A program made the translations under genes and the position numbers. DNA of 64,000 nt from Micromonospora echinospora. GTDB taxonomy: Bacteria > Actinomycetota > Actinomycetes > Mycobacteriales > Micromonosporaceae. The DNA is taken from positions 3,038,001 through 3,102,000 of the forward strand of contig NZ_JACHJC010000001.1 in NCBI RefSeq assembly GCF_014203425.1, read 5' to 3'. Position 1 is the first letter of the stretch, and every line of letters starts with the position of its first letter. Below the pieces are notes generated by a model. It saw only the letters and a program-made list of their open reading frames with translations, searched no databases and had not been told where the DNA came from. Shown one piece after another: positions 40,689 through 49,161 of the stretch.

Positions 40689-41617
40689 ACCTCACCGAGG
40701 CGGGCTTCGTCGCGGGCTGGCGCCTGATCCGCGCGCTGCCCCGGCCCGTCGCGGCCGCGGCCTTCCGGGCGGGCGCCGACCGCGCCCACCGCAAGGACGG
40801 CGGGGGTACGCGCCGGCTGCGCGCCAACCTGCGCCGGGTGGTCGGCCCGGAGCTGCCCGACGCGGAGCTGGACGCGCTGGTGCGCGCCGGGCTGCGCTCG
40901 TACGCCCGCTACTGGATGGAGGCGTTCCGGCTGCCCGGCCTGAGCCGGGCGGAGATCCTCGCCGGGTTCCGCCTGGACGGGCAGGAGATGCTCGCCGCCG
41001 ACGTGGCGGCCGGGCGGGGCGCCGTGGTGGCGCTGCCGCACGCCGGGAACTGGGACGCGGCCGGCGCCTGGGTGGCGGCCACCGGCTGGCCGATGACCAC
41101 GGTGGCGGAGCGGCTCCCGAAGGGCGTCTACGAGCGGTTCGTGACGTTCCGGGAAGGGCTGGGGATGGAGATCCTGCCCAACACCGGCGGTCCGCGGCCC
41201 GCGTTCGACGTGCTGGTGGACCGGCTGCGCGCCGGTTACGTGGTGCCGCTGCTCGCCGACCGGGACCTGTCGGCCCGGGGCGTGGAGGTCGACTTCTTCG
41301 GCGCGCGGACCCGGATGCCGGCCGGTCCGGCGCTGCTCGCAATCCGCACCGGCGCGCCGCTCTACGTGGCCTCGATGTGGTACGAGCCGGACGCGGCGTG
41401 CGCCTCGATCGAAGGCCCGCTGCCGCTGCCGGACCCGGACAGCGCCCCGCTGGACGCGCGGGTCCGCGTGGTGACCCAGCGGGTTGCCGACTGTCTGGCG
41501 GCGGGCATCGCCCGGAATCCGCAAGACTGGCACATGTTGCAGCGGATGTGGCTGGACCAGGGCCGGGACGGTTCGCCCACGCCGGCGCAGCCGCCGGCCA
41601 CCACCGGGACGGTCTAG
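40685..41617 (+). CDS. patA: Phosphatidylinositol mannoside acyltransferase (PatA-like)
   Basis: 310 aa from GTG 40685. It belongs to the LpxL/HtrB-type lipid acyltransferases. The catalytic H-x4-D is in ALPHAGNWDAAGAWV, followed by GVYERFVTFREGLGMEILP and VPLLADRDLSARGVEVDFFG, a segment with the substrate-binding Arg. It transfers an acyl chain from acyl-CoA to a mannose of PIM1/PIM2 at the inner membrane. Between pgsA and pimA, as in mycobacteria and Streptomyces. Confidence 0.93.
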   Translation: MNLTEAGFVAGWRLIRALPRPVAAAAFRAGADRAHRKDGGGTRRLRANLRRVVGPELPDAELDALVRAGLRSYARYWMEAFRLPGLSRAEILAGFRLDGQEMLAADVAAGRGAVVALPHAGNWDAAGAWVAATGWPMTTVAERLPKGVYERFVTFREGLGMEILPNTGGPRPAFDVLVDRLRAGYVVPLLADRDLSARGVEVDFFGARTRMPAGPALLAIRTGAPLYVASMWYEPDAACASIEGPLPLPDPDSAPLDARVRVVTQRVADCLAAGIARNPQDWHMLQRMWLDQGRDGSPTPAQPPATTGTV

Positions 41618-41629
41618 GGGGAGGGCGCA

Positions 41630-42790
41630 GTGCGTATCGGCATCGTGTGCCCGTACTCGTTCGACGTGCCGGGCGGGGTGCAGAACCACGTCATGGACCT
41701 GGCCGAGGCGCTGCTCGGGCTCGGCCACGAGGTGAGCGTGCTGGCGCCGGCCGACGAGGACTCGGCGCTGCCGCCGTACGTGGTGTCGGCCGGCCGGGCG
41801 GTGCCGCTGCCGTACAACGGGTCGGTGGCCCGGATCGCCTTCGGCCCGGTCTCCACGACCCGGGTCCGTCGCTGGATCACCCGGGGCGACTTCGACGTGC
41901 TGCACGTGCACGAGCCGCTCACCCCGAGCCTGTCGATGCTTGCGGTGCTCTGCGCCCGCGGCCCGGTGGTGGCCACCTTCCACACCGCGATGACCCGCTC
42001 CCGGGTGCTGTCCGCCGCGCAGGGCGCGCTCCAGATCGTGCTGGAGCGGATCACCGCCCGGATCGCGGTGAGCGCGCTGGCCCGCAAGGTGCAGGTCGAG
42101 CACATGGACGGCGGCGCGGTGGAGATCCCGAACGGGGTGGCGGTGGCGAAGTTCGCCGGGGTGCCGCCGCTGCCGGGCTGGCCCGGGGAGTGCGCCCCGG
42201 GCACGGGCGGCACGCTCGGCTTCCTCGGCCGGTTCACCGAGCCGCGCAAGGGCTTCCCGATCCTGCGCGACGCGTTCGTGGCGCTGGCGCCGCACCGCCC
42301 GGGGCTGCGGCTGCTGGTCGCCGGCCCGGGCGACGCCGACGAGCTGTACGGGCGGTTCCCGGCCGGGCTGCGGGACCGGGTCACGTTCCTCGGCCTGGTC
42401 TCCGAGGCGGACAAGGCACGCATGCTGCGCAGCGCGCACCTGTACGTCGCACCGAACACCGGCGGGGAATCATTCGGGATGATCCTCACCGAGGCGCTCG
42501 CCGCCGGGACGACAGTGGTCGCGAGCGACCTGGACGCGTTCCGCCGGGTGCTCGACGGCGGGCGGGCCGGGCGGCTGTTCCCGACCGGCGACGCGGCCGC
42601 GCTGGGCGCCGTGCTGTCCGAGCTGCTGGACGACGCCGGCCTGCGGGCCGGGCTGACCGCCTGCGGCGACCAGGTGGTGGCGAATTTCGACTGGCCCGTG
42701 GTTGCCCGCCGCGTTCTGGAGGTATACGCAGCCGCGATCGAAGCCACCGACGGCCGGGTCATGGACCAGGAGTGGGCGGGACTGGGCTGA
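41630..42790 (+). CDS. pimA: Phosphatidyl-myo-inositol mannosyltransferase PimA
   Basis: 386 aa from GTG 41630, after GGGGGAGGG. GT4 enzyme with the membrane-bound PimA features: RIGIVCPYSFDVPGGVQNHV at the N-terminus, DVLHVHEPLTPSLSMLAV, TFHTAMTRSRVL, GFLGRFTEPRKGFPIL, and the donor motif GESFGMILTEALAAGTTVVA (E-x7-E). It transfers the first mannose from GDP-mannose to PI. Third gene of the operon; lies 12 nt after patA. Confidence 0.95.
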   Translation: MRIGIVCPYSFDVPGGVQNHVMDLAEALLGLGHEVSVLAPADEDSALPPYVVSAGRAVPLPYNGSVARIAFGPVSTTRVRRWITRGDFDVLHVHEPLTPSLSMLAVLCARGPVVATFHTAMTRSRVLSAAQGALQIVLERITARIAVSALARKVQVEHMDGGAVEIPNGVAVAKFAGVPPLPGWPGECAPGTGGTLGFLGRFTEPRKGFPILRDAFVALAPHRPGLRLLVAGPGDADELYGRFPAGLRDRVTFLGLVSEADKARMLRSAHLYVAPNTGGESFGMILTEALAAGTTVVASDLDAFRRVLDGGRAGRLFPTGDAAALGAVLSELLDDAGLRAGLTACGDQVVANFDWPVVARRVLEVYAAAIEATDGRVMDQEWAGLG

Positions 42791-42869
42791 CCTCGGTGGC
42801 CGCTGCGGCCGCTGTGACGAGCGCGTCGACCGGTGCCCCGCGCCGGCCGGGCGGGATGAGGAGCAGCAC

Positions 42870-42875
42870 TACGAT
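42870..42875 (+). promoter_or_regulatory. -10 element, leaderless promoter of 42883 gene
   Basis: TACGAT, then exactly 7 nt, then ATG 42883. The same stretch also contains ATG 42874, so this hexamer helps to choose the later start. Confidence 0.5.
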
Positions 42876-42882
42876 GCCGGGC

Positions 42883-43377
42883 ATGTGGTGGGTGGTGGGC
42901 GCCGTCGGAGTGCTCGGGCTGGTCTCGGCGTACCTGATCTGGACCTCCGGCCGGGTGCAGCGGCTGCAGGTCCGCGCGGACTCGGCGGCCCGCGCGCTGG
43001 AGGCGCACCTGCTGCGCCGCGCGGCCGCCGCCGCGGTCCTGGCCGAGCAGCGGTACGGCGTGGAGCTGTACGCCGCCGCCCGGATCGCGCTCGACGCCGC
43101 CCCGGAGGAGCGTGAGGCGGCCGAGAACGACCTGACCCGGCAGTTGCGCGCGGTGCGGCTGGACCCGGACGATCCGCCCTGCGCGGCGGTGATCGCGGCG
43201 AGCCGCCGGCTGGCGCTGGCCCGGCAGGTGCACACCGACCTGGTCCGCGACGCCCGCTCGGCGCGGGGGCGTCCGGTGGTGCGGCTGTTCCGGATGGGGC
43301 GGGGCCGGGAGTGGCCCCGCTACTTCGACATCGACGACCCGACGCTGGCCTCCCCGGCGGACGTGACCACCGGCTGA
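42883..43377 (+). CDS. Single-pass membrane protein between pimA and pdxS
   Basis: 164 aa from ATG 42883; in-frame ATG 42874, ATG 42856 and GTG 42814 are alternatives, the later ATG chosen because a -10 lies 7 nt before it. One N-terminal membrane helix ([19 protein letters not shown]), then a long helical cytoplasmic part ([55 protein letters not shown]) and a C-terminal RYFDIDDP. No named domain. The helix pattern resembles LemA-like proteins only loosely. Position between pimA and pdxS is conserved in relatives, so an envelope role is plausible. Confidence 0.8.
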   Translation: MWWVVGAVGVLGLVSAYLIWTSGRVQRLQVRADSAARALEAHLLRRAAAAAVLAEQRYGVELYAAARIALDAAPEEREAAENDLTRQLRAVRLDPDDPPCAAVIAASRRLALARQVHTDLVRDARSARGRPVVRLFRMGRGREWPRYFDIDDPTLASPADVTTG

Positions 43378-43502
43378 CCGGCGGTCGTGACGGGGGCCAC
43401 ACGGCAGGCCACCGGGGGTTCGATTGGCGCTCGGAGCGGCGTCGGGACGGTCGTAGCATTCCTGCGCAGTCACCTCCCGAGCACGCCGAGGAGCGATGTC
43501 CC

Positions 43503-44414
43503 GTGTCTGAGTCCGCAGCCCCGACCCCCGCCAACGCCGTAGGCACCGCCCGCGTCAAGCGCGGCATGGCCGAGATGCTCAAGGGTGGTGTGATCATGGA
43601 CGTGGTCACCGCCGAGCAGGCGAAGATCGCCGAGGACGCCGGCGCGGTGGCCGTGATGGCGCTGGAGCGGGTGCCGGCCGACATCCGCGCGCAGGGCGGC
43701 GTGTCCCGGATGAGCGACCCGGACATGATCGACGGCATCATCCAGGCCGTCTCGATCCCGGTGATGGCCAAGGCCCGCATCGGTCACTTCGTCGAGGCGC
43801 AGATCCTCCAGGCGCTCGGCGTCGACTACGTCGACGAGTCCGAGGTGCTGACCCCGGCCGACTACGCCAACCACATCGACAAGTGGGCGTTCACCGTCCC
43901 GTTCGTGTGCGGGGCGACGAACCTGGGCGAGGCGCTGCGCCGGATCACCGAGGGCGCCGCCATGATCCGCTCGAAGGGCGAGGCGGGCACCGGGGACGTC
44001 TCCAACGCCACCACCCACATGCGGAAGATCCGGCAGGAGATCCGCCGGCTCCAGTCGCTGCCCTCCGACGAGCTGTACGTCGCGGCCAAGGAGCTGCAGG
44101 CGCCGTACGAGCTGGTCAAGGAGGTCGCGGAGCAGGGCAAGCTGCCGGTCGTGCTGTTCACCGCGGGGGGCATCGCGACCCCTGCCGACGCGGCCATGAT
44201 GATGCAGCTCGGCGCCGAGGGCGTCTTCGTCGGCTCGGGCATCTTCAAGTCCGGCAACCCGGCGCAGCGGGCCGCCGCGATCGTCAAGGCGACCACGTTC
44301 CACGACGACCCGGACGTGCTGGCCAAGGTGTCGCGCGGACTCGGCGAGGCGATGGTCGGCATCAACGTCGAGGAGATCCCCCAGCCGCACCGCCTCGCCG
44401 AGCGCGGCTGGTGA
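43503..44414 (+). CDS. pdxS: Pyridoxal 5'-phosphate synthase lyase subunit PdxS
   Basis: 303 aa from GTG 43503, after GAGGAG. It has the strongly conserved PdxS sequence: [78 protein letters not shown] and [20 protein letters not shown], with the Schiff-base Lys regions. It builds PLP from ribose 5-phosphate, glyceraldehyde 3-phosphate and ammonia supplied by PdxT (44488-45093). TAGCAT at 43454-43459 may be its -10. Confidence 0.98.
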   Translation: MSESAAPTPANAVGTARVKRGMAEMLKGGVIMDVVTAEQAKIAEDAGAVAVMALERVPADIRAQGGVSRMSDPDMIDGIIQAVSIPVMAKARIGHFVEAQILQALGVDYVDESEVLTPADYANHIDKWAFTVPFVCGATNLGEALRRITEGAAMIRSKGEAGTGDVSNATTHMRKIRQEIRRLQSLPSDELYVAAKELQAPYELVKEVAEQGKLPVVLFTAGGIATPADAAMMMQLGAEGVFVGSGIFKSGNPAQRAAAIVKATTFHDDPDVLAKVSRGLGEAMVGINVEEIPQPHRLAERGW

Positions 44415-44423
44415 GTGCAAGGA

Positions 44424-44473
44424 GGGGCCCCCTGTTAACGCCTGCGGTAGAGGCGGGGCCCCTTGTCAACGCC
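44424..44473. repeat. Duplicated GGGGCCCC..TGT..AACGCC element between pdxS and pdxT
   Basis: Two 19-nt copies, GGGGCCCCCTGTTAACGCC (44424-44442) and GGGGCCCCTTGTCAACGCC (44455-44473), differ at two positions, period 31 nt. The GGGGCCCC cores are themselves palindromes and can pair with each other to form a hairpin. It lies in the 73-base gap, just before the pdxT ribosome binding site, and resembles the intergenic repeat seen in Micromonospora genomes. Confidence 0.65.
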
Positions 44474-44487
44474 CCGGAAGGAGCATC

Positions 44488-45093
44488 GTGGCCGGTCCGG
44501 TGATCGGCGTGCTCGCCCTCCAGGGCGACGTACGCGAGCACGTCGCGGCGCTGACCGGGGCGGGCGCCGAGGCCCGGCCGGTGCGGCGCCCCGGCGAGCT
44601 GGACGCGGTCGACGCGCTGGTGGTGCCCGGCGGCGAGTCGACCACGATCAGCAAGCTGGTGGACATCTTCGAGATGCGCGAGCCGATCGACAAGCGGATC
44701 GCCGCCGGCATGCCGGTCTACGGCTCCTGCGCCGGCCTGATCATGCTGGCCGCGCAGGTGCTGGACGGCCGCCCCGACCAGCGCGGCTTCGCCGGCGTCG
44801 ACATGACGGTGCGGCGCAACGCGTTCGGCCGTCAGGTCGACTCGTTCGAGGCGCCGGTGACGCTCACCGGCGTCGACGGCGGCCCGTTCCACGCCGTGTT
44901 CATCCGCGCGCCCTGGGTCGAGCGGGTCGGCCCGGACGTCGAGGTGCTCGGCCGGGTGACCGACGGCCCGGCCGCGGACCGGATCGTCGCGGTACGGCAG
45001 GGCAACCTGCTGGCCACCTCGTTCCACCCGGAACTGACCGGCGACCTGCGGCTGCACCGCCACTTCGTGGAGCTGGTCCGGGCCGCGTCCTGA
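44488..45093 (+). CDS. pdxT: Pyridoxal 5'-phosphate synthase glutaminase subunit PdxT
   Basis: 201 aa from GTG 44488, after GGAAGGAG. Catalytic triad C81 ([10 protein letters not shown]), H180 and E182 (SFHPEL). [13 protein letters not shown] is the family signature. It releases ammonia from glutamine and passes it to PdxS. The 73-base spacer holding the repeat is long for two subunits of one complex and could lower PdxT output relative to PdxS. Confidence 0.97.
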   Translation: MAGPVIGVLALQGDVREHVAALTGAGAEARPVRRPGELDAVDALVVPGGESTTISKLVDIFEMREPIDKRIAAGMPVYGSCAGLIMLAAQVLDGRPDQRGFAGVDMTVRRNAFGRQVDSFEAPVTLTGVDGGPFHAVFIRAPWVERVGPDVEVLGRVTDGPAADRIVAVRQGNLLATSFHPELTGDLRLHRHFVELVRAAS

Positions 45094-45114
45094 TCGGACG
45101 ACCCACCCGGGCCG

Positions 45115-45969
45115 TCAGCCCGCGACGGCGCGCAGCTGACCGGGTCGCCGGCCGAGCAGCCCGTCCAGGGCGGACGCGGAGGCGGCGTCGGCGGGCAGGT
45201 GGACGACGATGCGCTGGTGCGCGGCGTCGGCCAGCTCCAGCGTCTCGTAGGCCAGCCGCAACGGACCGGCCTGCGGGTGCCGCAGCCCACGCACGCCGGT
45301 ACGTGGCGCGGCCACCGGACGCCGCCGCCACCTGTCGGTGAACGGCGCGCCCACGGTGCGGGCCAGCCGCTGGGCGAACGCGTCCGCGACCGGGTCGCCC
45401 CGCCGCAGCCGGTGCAGCTCGGCGACCTGCTGGTCGGCCAGCTCCGCCCACTGCGGGAAGTGGTCGCGGGCACGCTCGTCGGCGAAGGTGAACCAGAGCA
45501 GGTTCGGCGGGCTGCCGTCGAGCAGACCGAGTGGCCGGCCCAGCCGCTCGAACGCGTCGTTCCAGGCCAGCACGTCGCTGAGCTGGTTGACGACGTACGC
45601 CGGGGTGTCCCGCAGCCCGTCGAGCACGGCCCGGACCGTCGGGCGGACGGCGCGGGCGACGGACGTCCGCTCGTGCGGGCACAGGTGCCGGCTGTGGCCG
45701 ACTGTCGCGAGCTGGTGCAGGTGGTCCCGGTCGGCGTCGTCGAGGAGCAGGGCGTCGGCGAGCGCCGCGAGGATCTCCGGCGAGGGCCGGGTGTCGCGCC
45801 CCTGTTCCAGCCGGGTCAGGTACTCGACGCTGACCTGGGCCAGCGTCGCCAGCTCCGCCCGGCGCAGACCGGGCGTGCGGCGGCGCGGACCCGACGGGAG
45901 CCCCACGTCGGCCGGGCGCAGCGCCTCCCGGCGGCTGCGCAGGAACGCCCCCAGCTCGCCGTCCATCAT
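45115..45969 (-). CDS. XRE-family regulator with MmyB-like sensor domain
   Basis: 284 aa from ATG 45969 (or 45966). HTH at residues ~5-85: LGAFLRSRREALRP, RRTPGLRRAELATLAQVSVE and YLTRLEQGRD. The rest is a MmyB-type ligand domain: AYVVNQLSDVLAWNDAFERL, PPNLLWFTFADERARDHFPQ and LRLAYETLELADAAHQRIVV. Such regulators often control a nearby oxidoreductase. Here the divergent FMN reductase is 102 bp away, with an 18-bp dyad between. Confidence 0.92.
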   Translation of the reverse strand: MMDGELGAFLRSRREALRPADVGLPSGPRRRTPGLRRAELATLAQVSVEYLTRLEQGRDTRPSPEILAALADALLLDDADRDHLHQLATVGHSRHLCPHERTSVARAVRPTVRAVLDGLRDTPAYVVNQLSDVLAWNDAFERLGRPLGLLDGSPPNLLWFTFADERARDHFPQWAELADQQVAELHRLRRGDPVADAFAQRLARTVGAPFTDRWRRRPVAAPRTGVRGLRHPQAGPLRLAYETLELADAAHQRIVVHLPADAASASALDGLLGRRPGQLRAVAG

Positions 45970-46039
45970 CGGCCCAGTCTCGCACCGGCGGCGGGCCGCC
46001 GGGTGGCCCCGGCAGGGCCAGCCTCGCGCCGGTCTCCCG

Positions 46040-46057
46040 GTCCGGCGGCGACCGGAC
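46040..46057. promoter_or_regulatory. Dyad in the XRE/FMN-reductase divergent promoter
   Basis: GTCCGG (46040-46045) and CCGGAC (46052-46057) are exact inverse arms around CGGCGA, ending 14 nt before the FMN reductase ATG. Candidate site for the XRE-MmyB regulator. Confidence 0.35.
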
Positions 46058-46071
46058 GGACGATTCCCGGC

Positions 46072-46758
46072 ATGAGGACGACACAGAGGACAGGACCGTT
46101 CCGGATCGGTCTGATCGTGGGAAGCACCCGCCCCGGCCGTCGTGGCGCCGCCGTCGCCGGTTGGGCCGCGCAGGTGTGTTCCCGGCACCCGGCGGTGCGC
46201 GCCGGATCGGCCGAGATCGAGGTGATCGATCTGGCGGAGCAGGCGTTGCCGCTGCTCGACGAGCCGGTGCCGGCGATGTTCGGCGACTACCGGCAGCCGC
46301 ACACCCGGCGGTGGAGCGCGGTCGTGGCCGCCTGCGACGCGTTCGTCTTCGTCACCCCGGAGTACAACCATTCGGTCCCCGCCGCGCTGAAGAACGCCGT
46401 CGACTACCTGTACGCGGAGTGGAACGACAAGGTGGCCGGGCTGCTCGGCTACGGCGTGCAGGGCGGCGTCCGGGCCACCGACCACCTGCGGCTCGTCCTG
46501 ACCGAGGTGCGCGTGGCGGTCGTGCCCACGCAGGTCTCCGTCCCGATCTTCACCGATTTCGACTTCTCCGGGTCGGACCCCGGCGACCCCACCGCGCCCG
46601 GCGTCCTGACGCCCGGCGAGGAGCGGGAGGCGTCGTTGTCGGCCATGCTGACCGAGGTCCTGACCTGGTCCGCGGCCCTGCCCGCGCCGTGGCGGTCGGC
46701 GGACCGGGGGCCGGCGGGCCGCCCGGCCGCCGAGGGCAGCCCGGAGCTGGTGGCGTGA
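46072..46758 (+). CDS. NADPH-dependent FMN reductase-like protein
   Basis: 228 aa from ATG 46072. Flavodoxin-like FMN fold: FRIGLIVGSTRPGRRGAAVA (phosphate loop), AFVFVTPEYNHSVPAALKNA (FMN contact; the family signature PEYN) and VAGLLGYGVQGGVRATDHLR. It reduces flavin, quinones or similar compounds with NAD(P)H. It overlaps the next gene by GTGA. Probably under the divergent XRE regulator. Confidence 0.9.
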   Translation: MRTTQRTGPFRIGLIVGSTRPGRRGAAVAGWAAQVCSRHPAVRAGSAEIEVIDLAEQALPLLDEPVPAMFGDYRQPHTRRWSAVVAACDAFVFVTPEYNHSVPAALKNAVDYLYAEWNDKVAGLLGYGVQGGVRATDHLRLVLTEVRVAVVPTQVSVPIFTDFDFSGSDPGDPTAPGVLTPGEEREASLSAMLTEVLTWSAALPAPWRSADRGPAGRPAAEGSPELVA

Positions 46759-47057
46759 GCGTGGAGATGATCCTGATCCGCTACCGGGTCCGCCCGGAGC
46801 GCCTGACCGAGCACCTGCGCCTGCTGCGCGCCGTCCACGACGAACTGGCCCGGCTGCGCCCGCCCGGTTTCCGGTACGTCTCCTACCGGCTCGACGACGA
46901 ACGCAGCTTCGTCGAGGTGGCCACGGCGCCGGAGCTGCCCGGGCCGCTGCCCGGGCTGGAGTCGTTCCGGCGTTACCGGGCGGGTCTGGAGGAGCGCTGT
47001 GAGGAACGCGAGACGTTCGAGCCGACGGTGGCGCTGTCGTACGGCTTCGGAGAATGA
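46755..47057 (+). CDS. Small dimeric alpha-beta barrel (ABM-like) protein
   Basis: 100 aa from GTG 46755. The beta-alpha-beta pattern MILIRYRVRPERLTEHLRLL, FRYVSYRLDDERSFVEV and YRAGLEERCEERETFEPTVA recalls the antibiotic-biosynthesis-monooxygenase fold. Active site not evident. Coupled to the FMN reductase by GTGA, which hints that it uses or protects a related substrate. Confidence 0.72.
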   Translation: MSVEMILIRYRVRPERLTEHLRLLRAVHDELARLRPPGFRYVSYRLDDERSFVEVATAPELPGPLPGLESFRRYRAGLEERCEERETFEPTVALSYGFGE

Positions 47058-47147
47058 GTGACCGGTCCGTCCCTGGTTGCGCCGGTTCGGGCGGCCTGGG
47101 GCGGGCCGCTGCCGTGCGGCGCGTGACAGTCGCCCGCCCGCCGCCGG

Positions 47148-47153
47148 TAGGAT
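47148..47153 (+). promoter_or_regulatory. Possible -10 of yebC
   Basis: TAGGAT with GTGACA (47123-47128) upstream at a 19-nt spacer, which is long. It would give a leader of ~130 nt. The rest of the 230-base gap shows no gene. Confidence 0.3.
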
Positions 47154-47287
47154 TGCCGAGATTCGGCAGGGCCATCAGCCCGCCGCGGCTCCCAGCGAAG
47201 ATCACAGCACCTCGACGTGCGCCGGCGGGGGAGCGGGGCGTGTGCGGTGCGGTCGATGCAGACGGCGGGTAGCAACGGAGGTAACAG

Positions 47288-48037
47288 ATGTCCGGCCACT
47301 CAAAGTGGGCGACGACCAAGCACAAGAAGGCGGTCATCGACGCCAAGCGCGGCAAGATGTTCGCCAAGCTGATCAAGAACGTCGAGGTGGCCGCACGTAC
47401 CGGCGGCGGCGACCCGGCCGGCAACCCGACTCTCTACGACGCCATCCAGAAGGCGAAGAAGAACTCGGTCCCGAACGACAACATCGACCGCGCGGTCAAG
47501 CGCGGCTCCGGCCTGGAGGCCGGCGGCGCCGACTGGCAGACGATCATGTACGAGGGTTACGGCCCGAACGGCGTGGCGATGCTGATCGAGTGCCTCACCG
47601 ACAACCGCAACCGTGCCGCCACCGAGGTGCGTACCGCGCTGACCCGCAACGGCGGCTCGCTGGCCGACGCGGGCTCGGTGTCGTACATGTTCTCCCGCAA
47701 GGGCGTGGTGATCGTCCCCAAGGGCGGCACGACCGAGGACGACGTGATGATGGCAGTGCTCGACGCGGGCGCCGAGGAGGTCAACGACCTCGGTGAGGCG
47801 TACGAGGTGGTCTCCGAGCCGGGTGACCTGATCGCGGTCCGCACCGCGCTCCAGGACGCCGGCATCGAGTACGAGTCGGCCGAGTCCTCCCTCATCCCCA
47901 GCGTGAACGTGCCGCTGGACGAGGAGGGCGCCCGCAAGATCTTCAAGCTGATCGACGTGCTGGAGGACTGCGACGACGTGCAGAACGTCTTCGCCAACTT
48001 CGACGTCTCCGACGAGGTGATGGCCGCTGTCGGCTGA
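47288..48037 (+). CDS. yebC: YebC/PmpR-family transcription or translation factor
   Basis: 249 aa from ATG 47288, after GGAGGTAACAG. It opens with the family signature [20 protein letters not shown] and [18 protein letters not shown], then [20 protein letters not shown] and the middle [19 protein letters not shown]. The acidic ending [19 protein letters not shown] is typical. Members act as DNA-binding regulators or help ribosomes through proline stretches. Normally followed by ruvCAB in actinobacteria; here followed by an ABC transporter. Confidence 0.96.
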   Translation: MSGHSKWATTKHKKAVIDAKRGKMFAKLIKNVEVAARTGGGDPAGNPTLYDAIQKAKKNSVPNDNIDRAVKRGSGLEAGGADWQTIMYEGYGPNGVAMLIECLTDNRNRAATEVRTALTRNGGSLADAGSVSYMFSRKGVVIVPKGGTTEDDVMMAVLDAGAEEVNDLGEAYEVVSEPGDLIAVRTALQDAGIEYESAESSLIPSVNVPLDEEGARKIFKLIDVLEDCDDVQNVFANFDVSDEVMAAVG

Positions 48038-48051
48038 CCCCGGCCCGACGT

Positions 48052-48083
48052 GCGCCGGCCCCCCGCTGCGGGGTGGCCGGCGC
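48052..48083. terminator. Hairpin terminator between yebC and ABC permease
   Basis: GCGCCGGCC (48052-48060) pairs exactly with GGCCGGCGC (48075-48083). The inner CCCCGC/GCGGGG extends it past one mismatch. Convergent genes on both sides. Confidence 0.75.
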
Positions 48084-48099
48084 TCGGTGTTGCGGGCGG

Positions 48100-49161
48100 T
48101 CAGCCGATCGGCTCGCGCTGCCGCCACGCCGCCCGCACCGAGGTCCGCCCGTTGGTGCGCAGCAGCGAGCCCTCGTAGACCCGGGCCCCGGCGAGCAGGA
48201 ACCCGGCCGCCGCGAGCAGCAGCAGCGCCAGCGACACGAACGGCTCCCACGTCGCCGCGTCGCCGGTGAACAGCCGTACCGGCATCGCGGTCGGCGAGGA
48301 GATCGGCAGGTACGACAGGACCCGCATCGCTGTGGCGTTGTCGTTGAGGAACACCACTGCGAAGAACGGCGCCATCACCGCGAGCTGCACCGGCGTGGAC
48401 GCGCCCGCGATGTCCTCCTGCCGGTTCACCAGCGCCCCGGCGGCCGCCCACATCGCCGCCAGCAGCAGGAAGCCGCACAGGAAGAACGGCACGAACCAGC
48501 CGATCGCGGGCGCGATCAGGCTCAGCAGGTCACCGCCGCCGGTCAGGCGCATCCCGATCAGCGCGGCGGCCCCGATCAGGGTGATCTGCGCCAGCGCCAG
48601 CGCGCCCGCGGCGAGGATCTTGCCGGCCAGCAGCGCCCGGGCCGGCACAGCGGCCACCAGGATCTCCACGATCCGGGTCTGCTTCTCCTCGGTGACGCTC
48701 TGCGCGATCTGCAACCCGAACGTCTGGGACATGAAGAAGAAGACGAACGCGAAGGCGAACGGCACCAGGTACGCGACGAGCGGGTCCACCGCGTCCGGAT
48801 CCAGCAGCCGTACCTGCGGCGCCGCGCTGAGCGCGGAGACCACGTCGTCCGGGGCCCGCTCGTCGGCGACCACGACCGGACCGGCGACCACCGCGGCGTC
48901 CGCGTCGCCGTCGCGTACCGCCTGCTCGGCGGCGCCGTCGTCGGCGACCACGAGGACGTCCAGCCCGGCCGCGCGCAGCGGCTCGGCGCCGGCCGCGGTC
49001 ACCGCCACTGTGGACGGACCGCTGCTCAGCATCGCCGGCACCACCGTGGCGACGACGGCGAGCAGCAGGAAGATCAGCGTGCTGTAGAGGAACGTCTTGT
49101 CGCGAACCTTGACCTTGATCTCGCGGGCCGCGACCAGCCGGGCGGCCTGGAACGTGTTCAC
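48100..49161 (-). CDS. ABC transporter permease (NatB-like, ABC-2 type)
   Basis: 353 aa from GTG 49161, overlapping the ATPase stop by GTGA. First membrane helix follows a cytoplasmic start (ARLVAAREIKVKVRDKTFLY), then a large outer domain (~residues 45-170) and five helices (AFAFVFFFMSQTFGLQIA through LALLLLAAAGFLLAGAR). The motif VTEEKQTRIVEILVAAVPAR is the NatB/ABC2_membrane_3 coupling stretch. Exports an unknown substrate; the family includes sodium and drug exporters. Confidence 0.9.
   Translation of the reverse strand: MNTFQAARLVAAREIKVKVRDKTFLYSTLIFLLLAVVATVVPAMLSSGPSTVAVTAAGAEPLRAAGLDVLVVADDGAAEQAVRDGDADAAVVAGPVVVADERAPDDVVSALSAAPQVRLLDPDAVDPLVAYLVPFAFAFVFFFMSQTFGLQIAQSVTEEKQTRIVEILVAAVPARALLAGKILAAGALALAQITLIGAAALIGMRLTGGGDLLSLIAPAIGWFVPFFLCGFLLLAAMWAAAGALVNRQEDIAGASTPVQLAVMAPFFAVVFLNDNATAMRVLSYLPISSPTAMPVRLFTGDAATWEPFVSLALLLLAAAGFLLAGARVYEGSLLRTNGRTSVRAAWRQREPIG

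Noticed and set aside
43405..43440. GGTTCGATT resembling a tRNA T-loop
   Set aside because: The flanking bases do not make a T-stem, and no acceptor, D or anticodon arm can be drawn.
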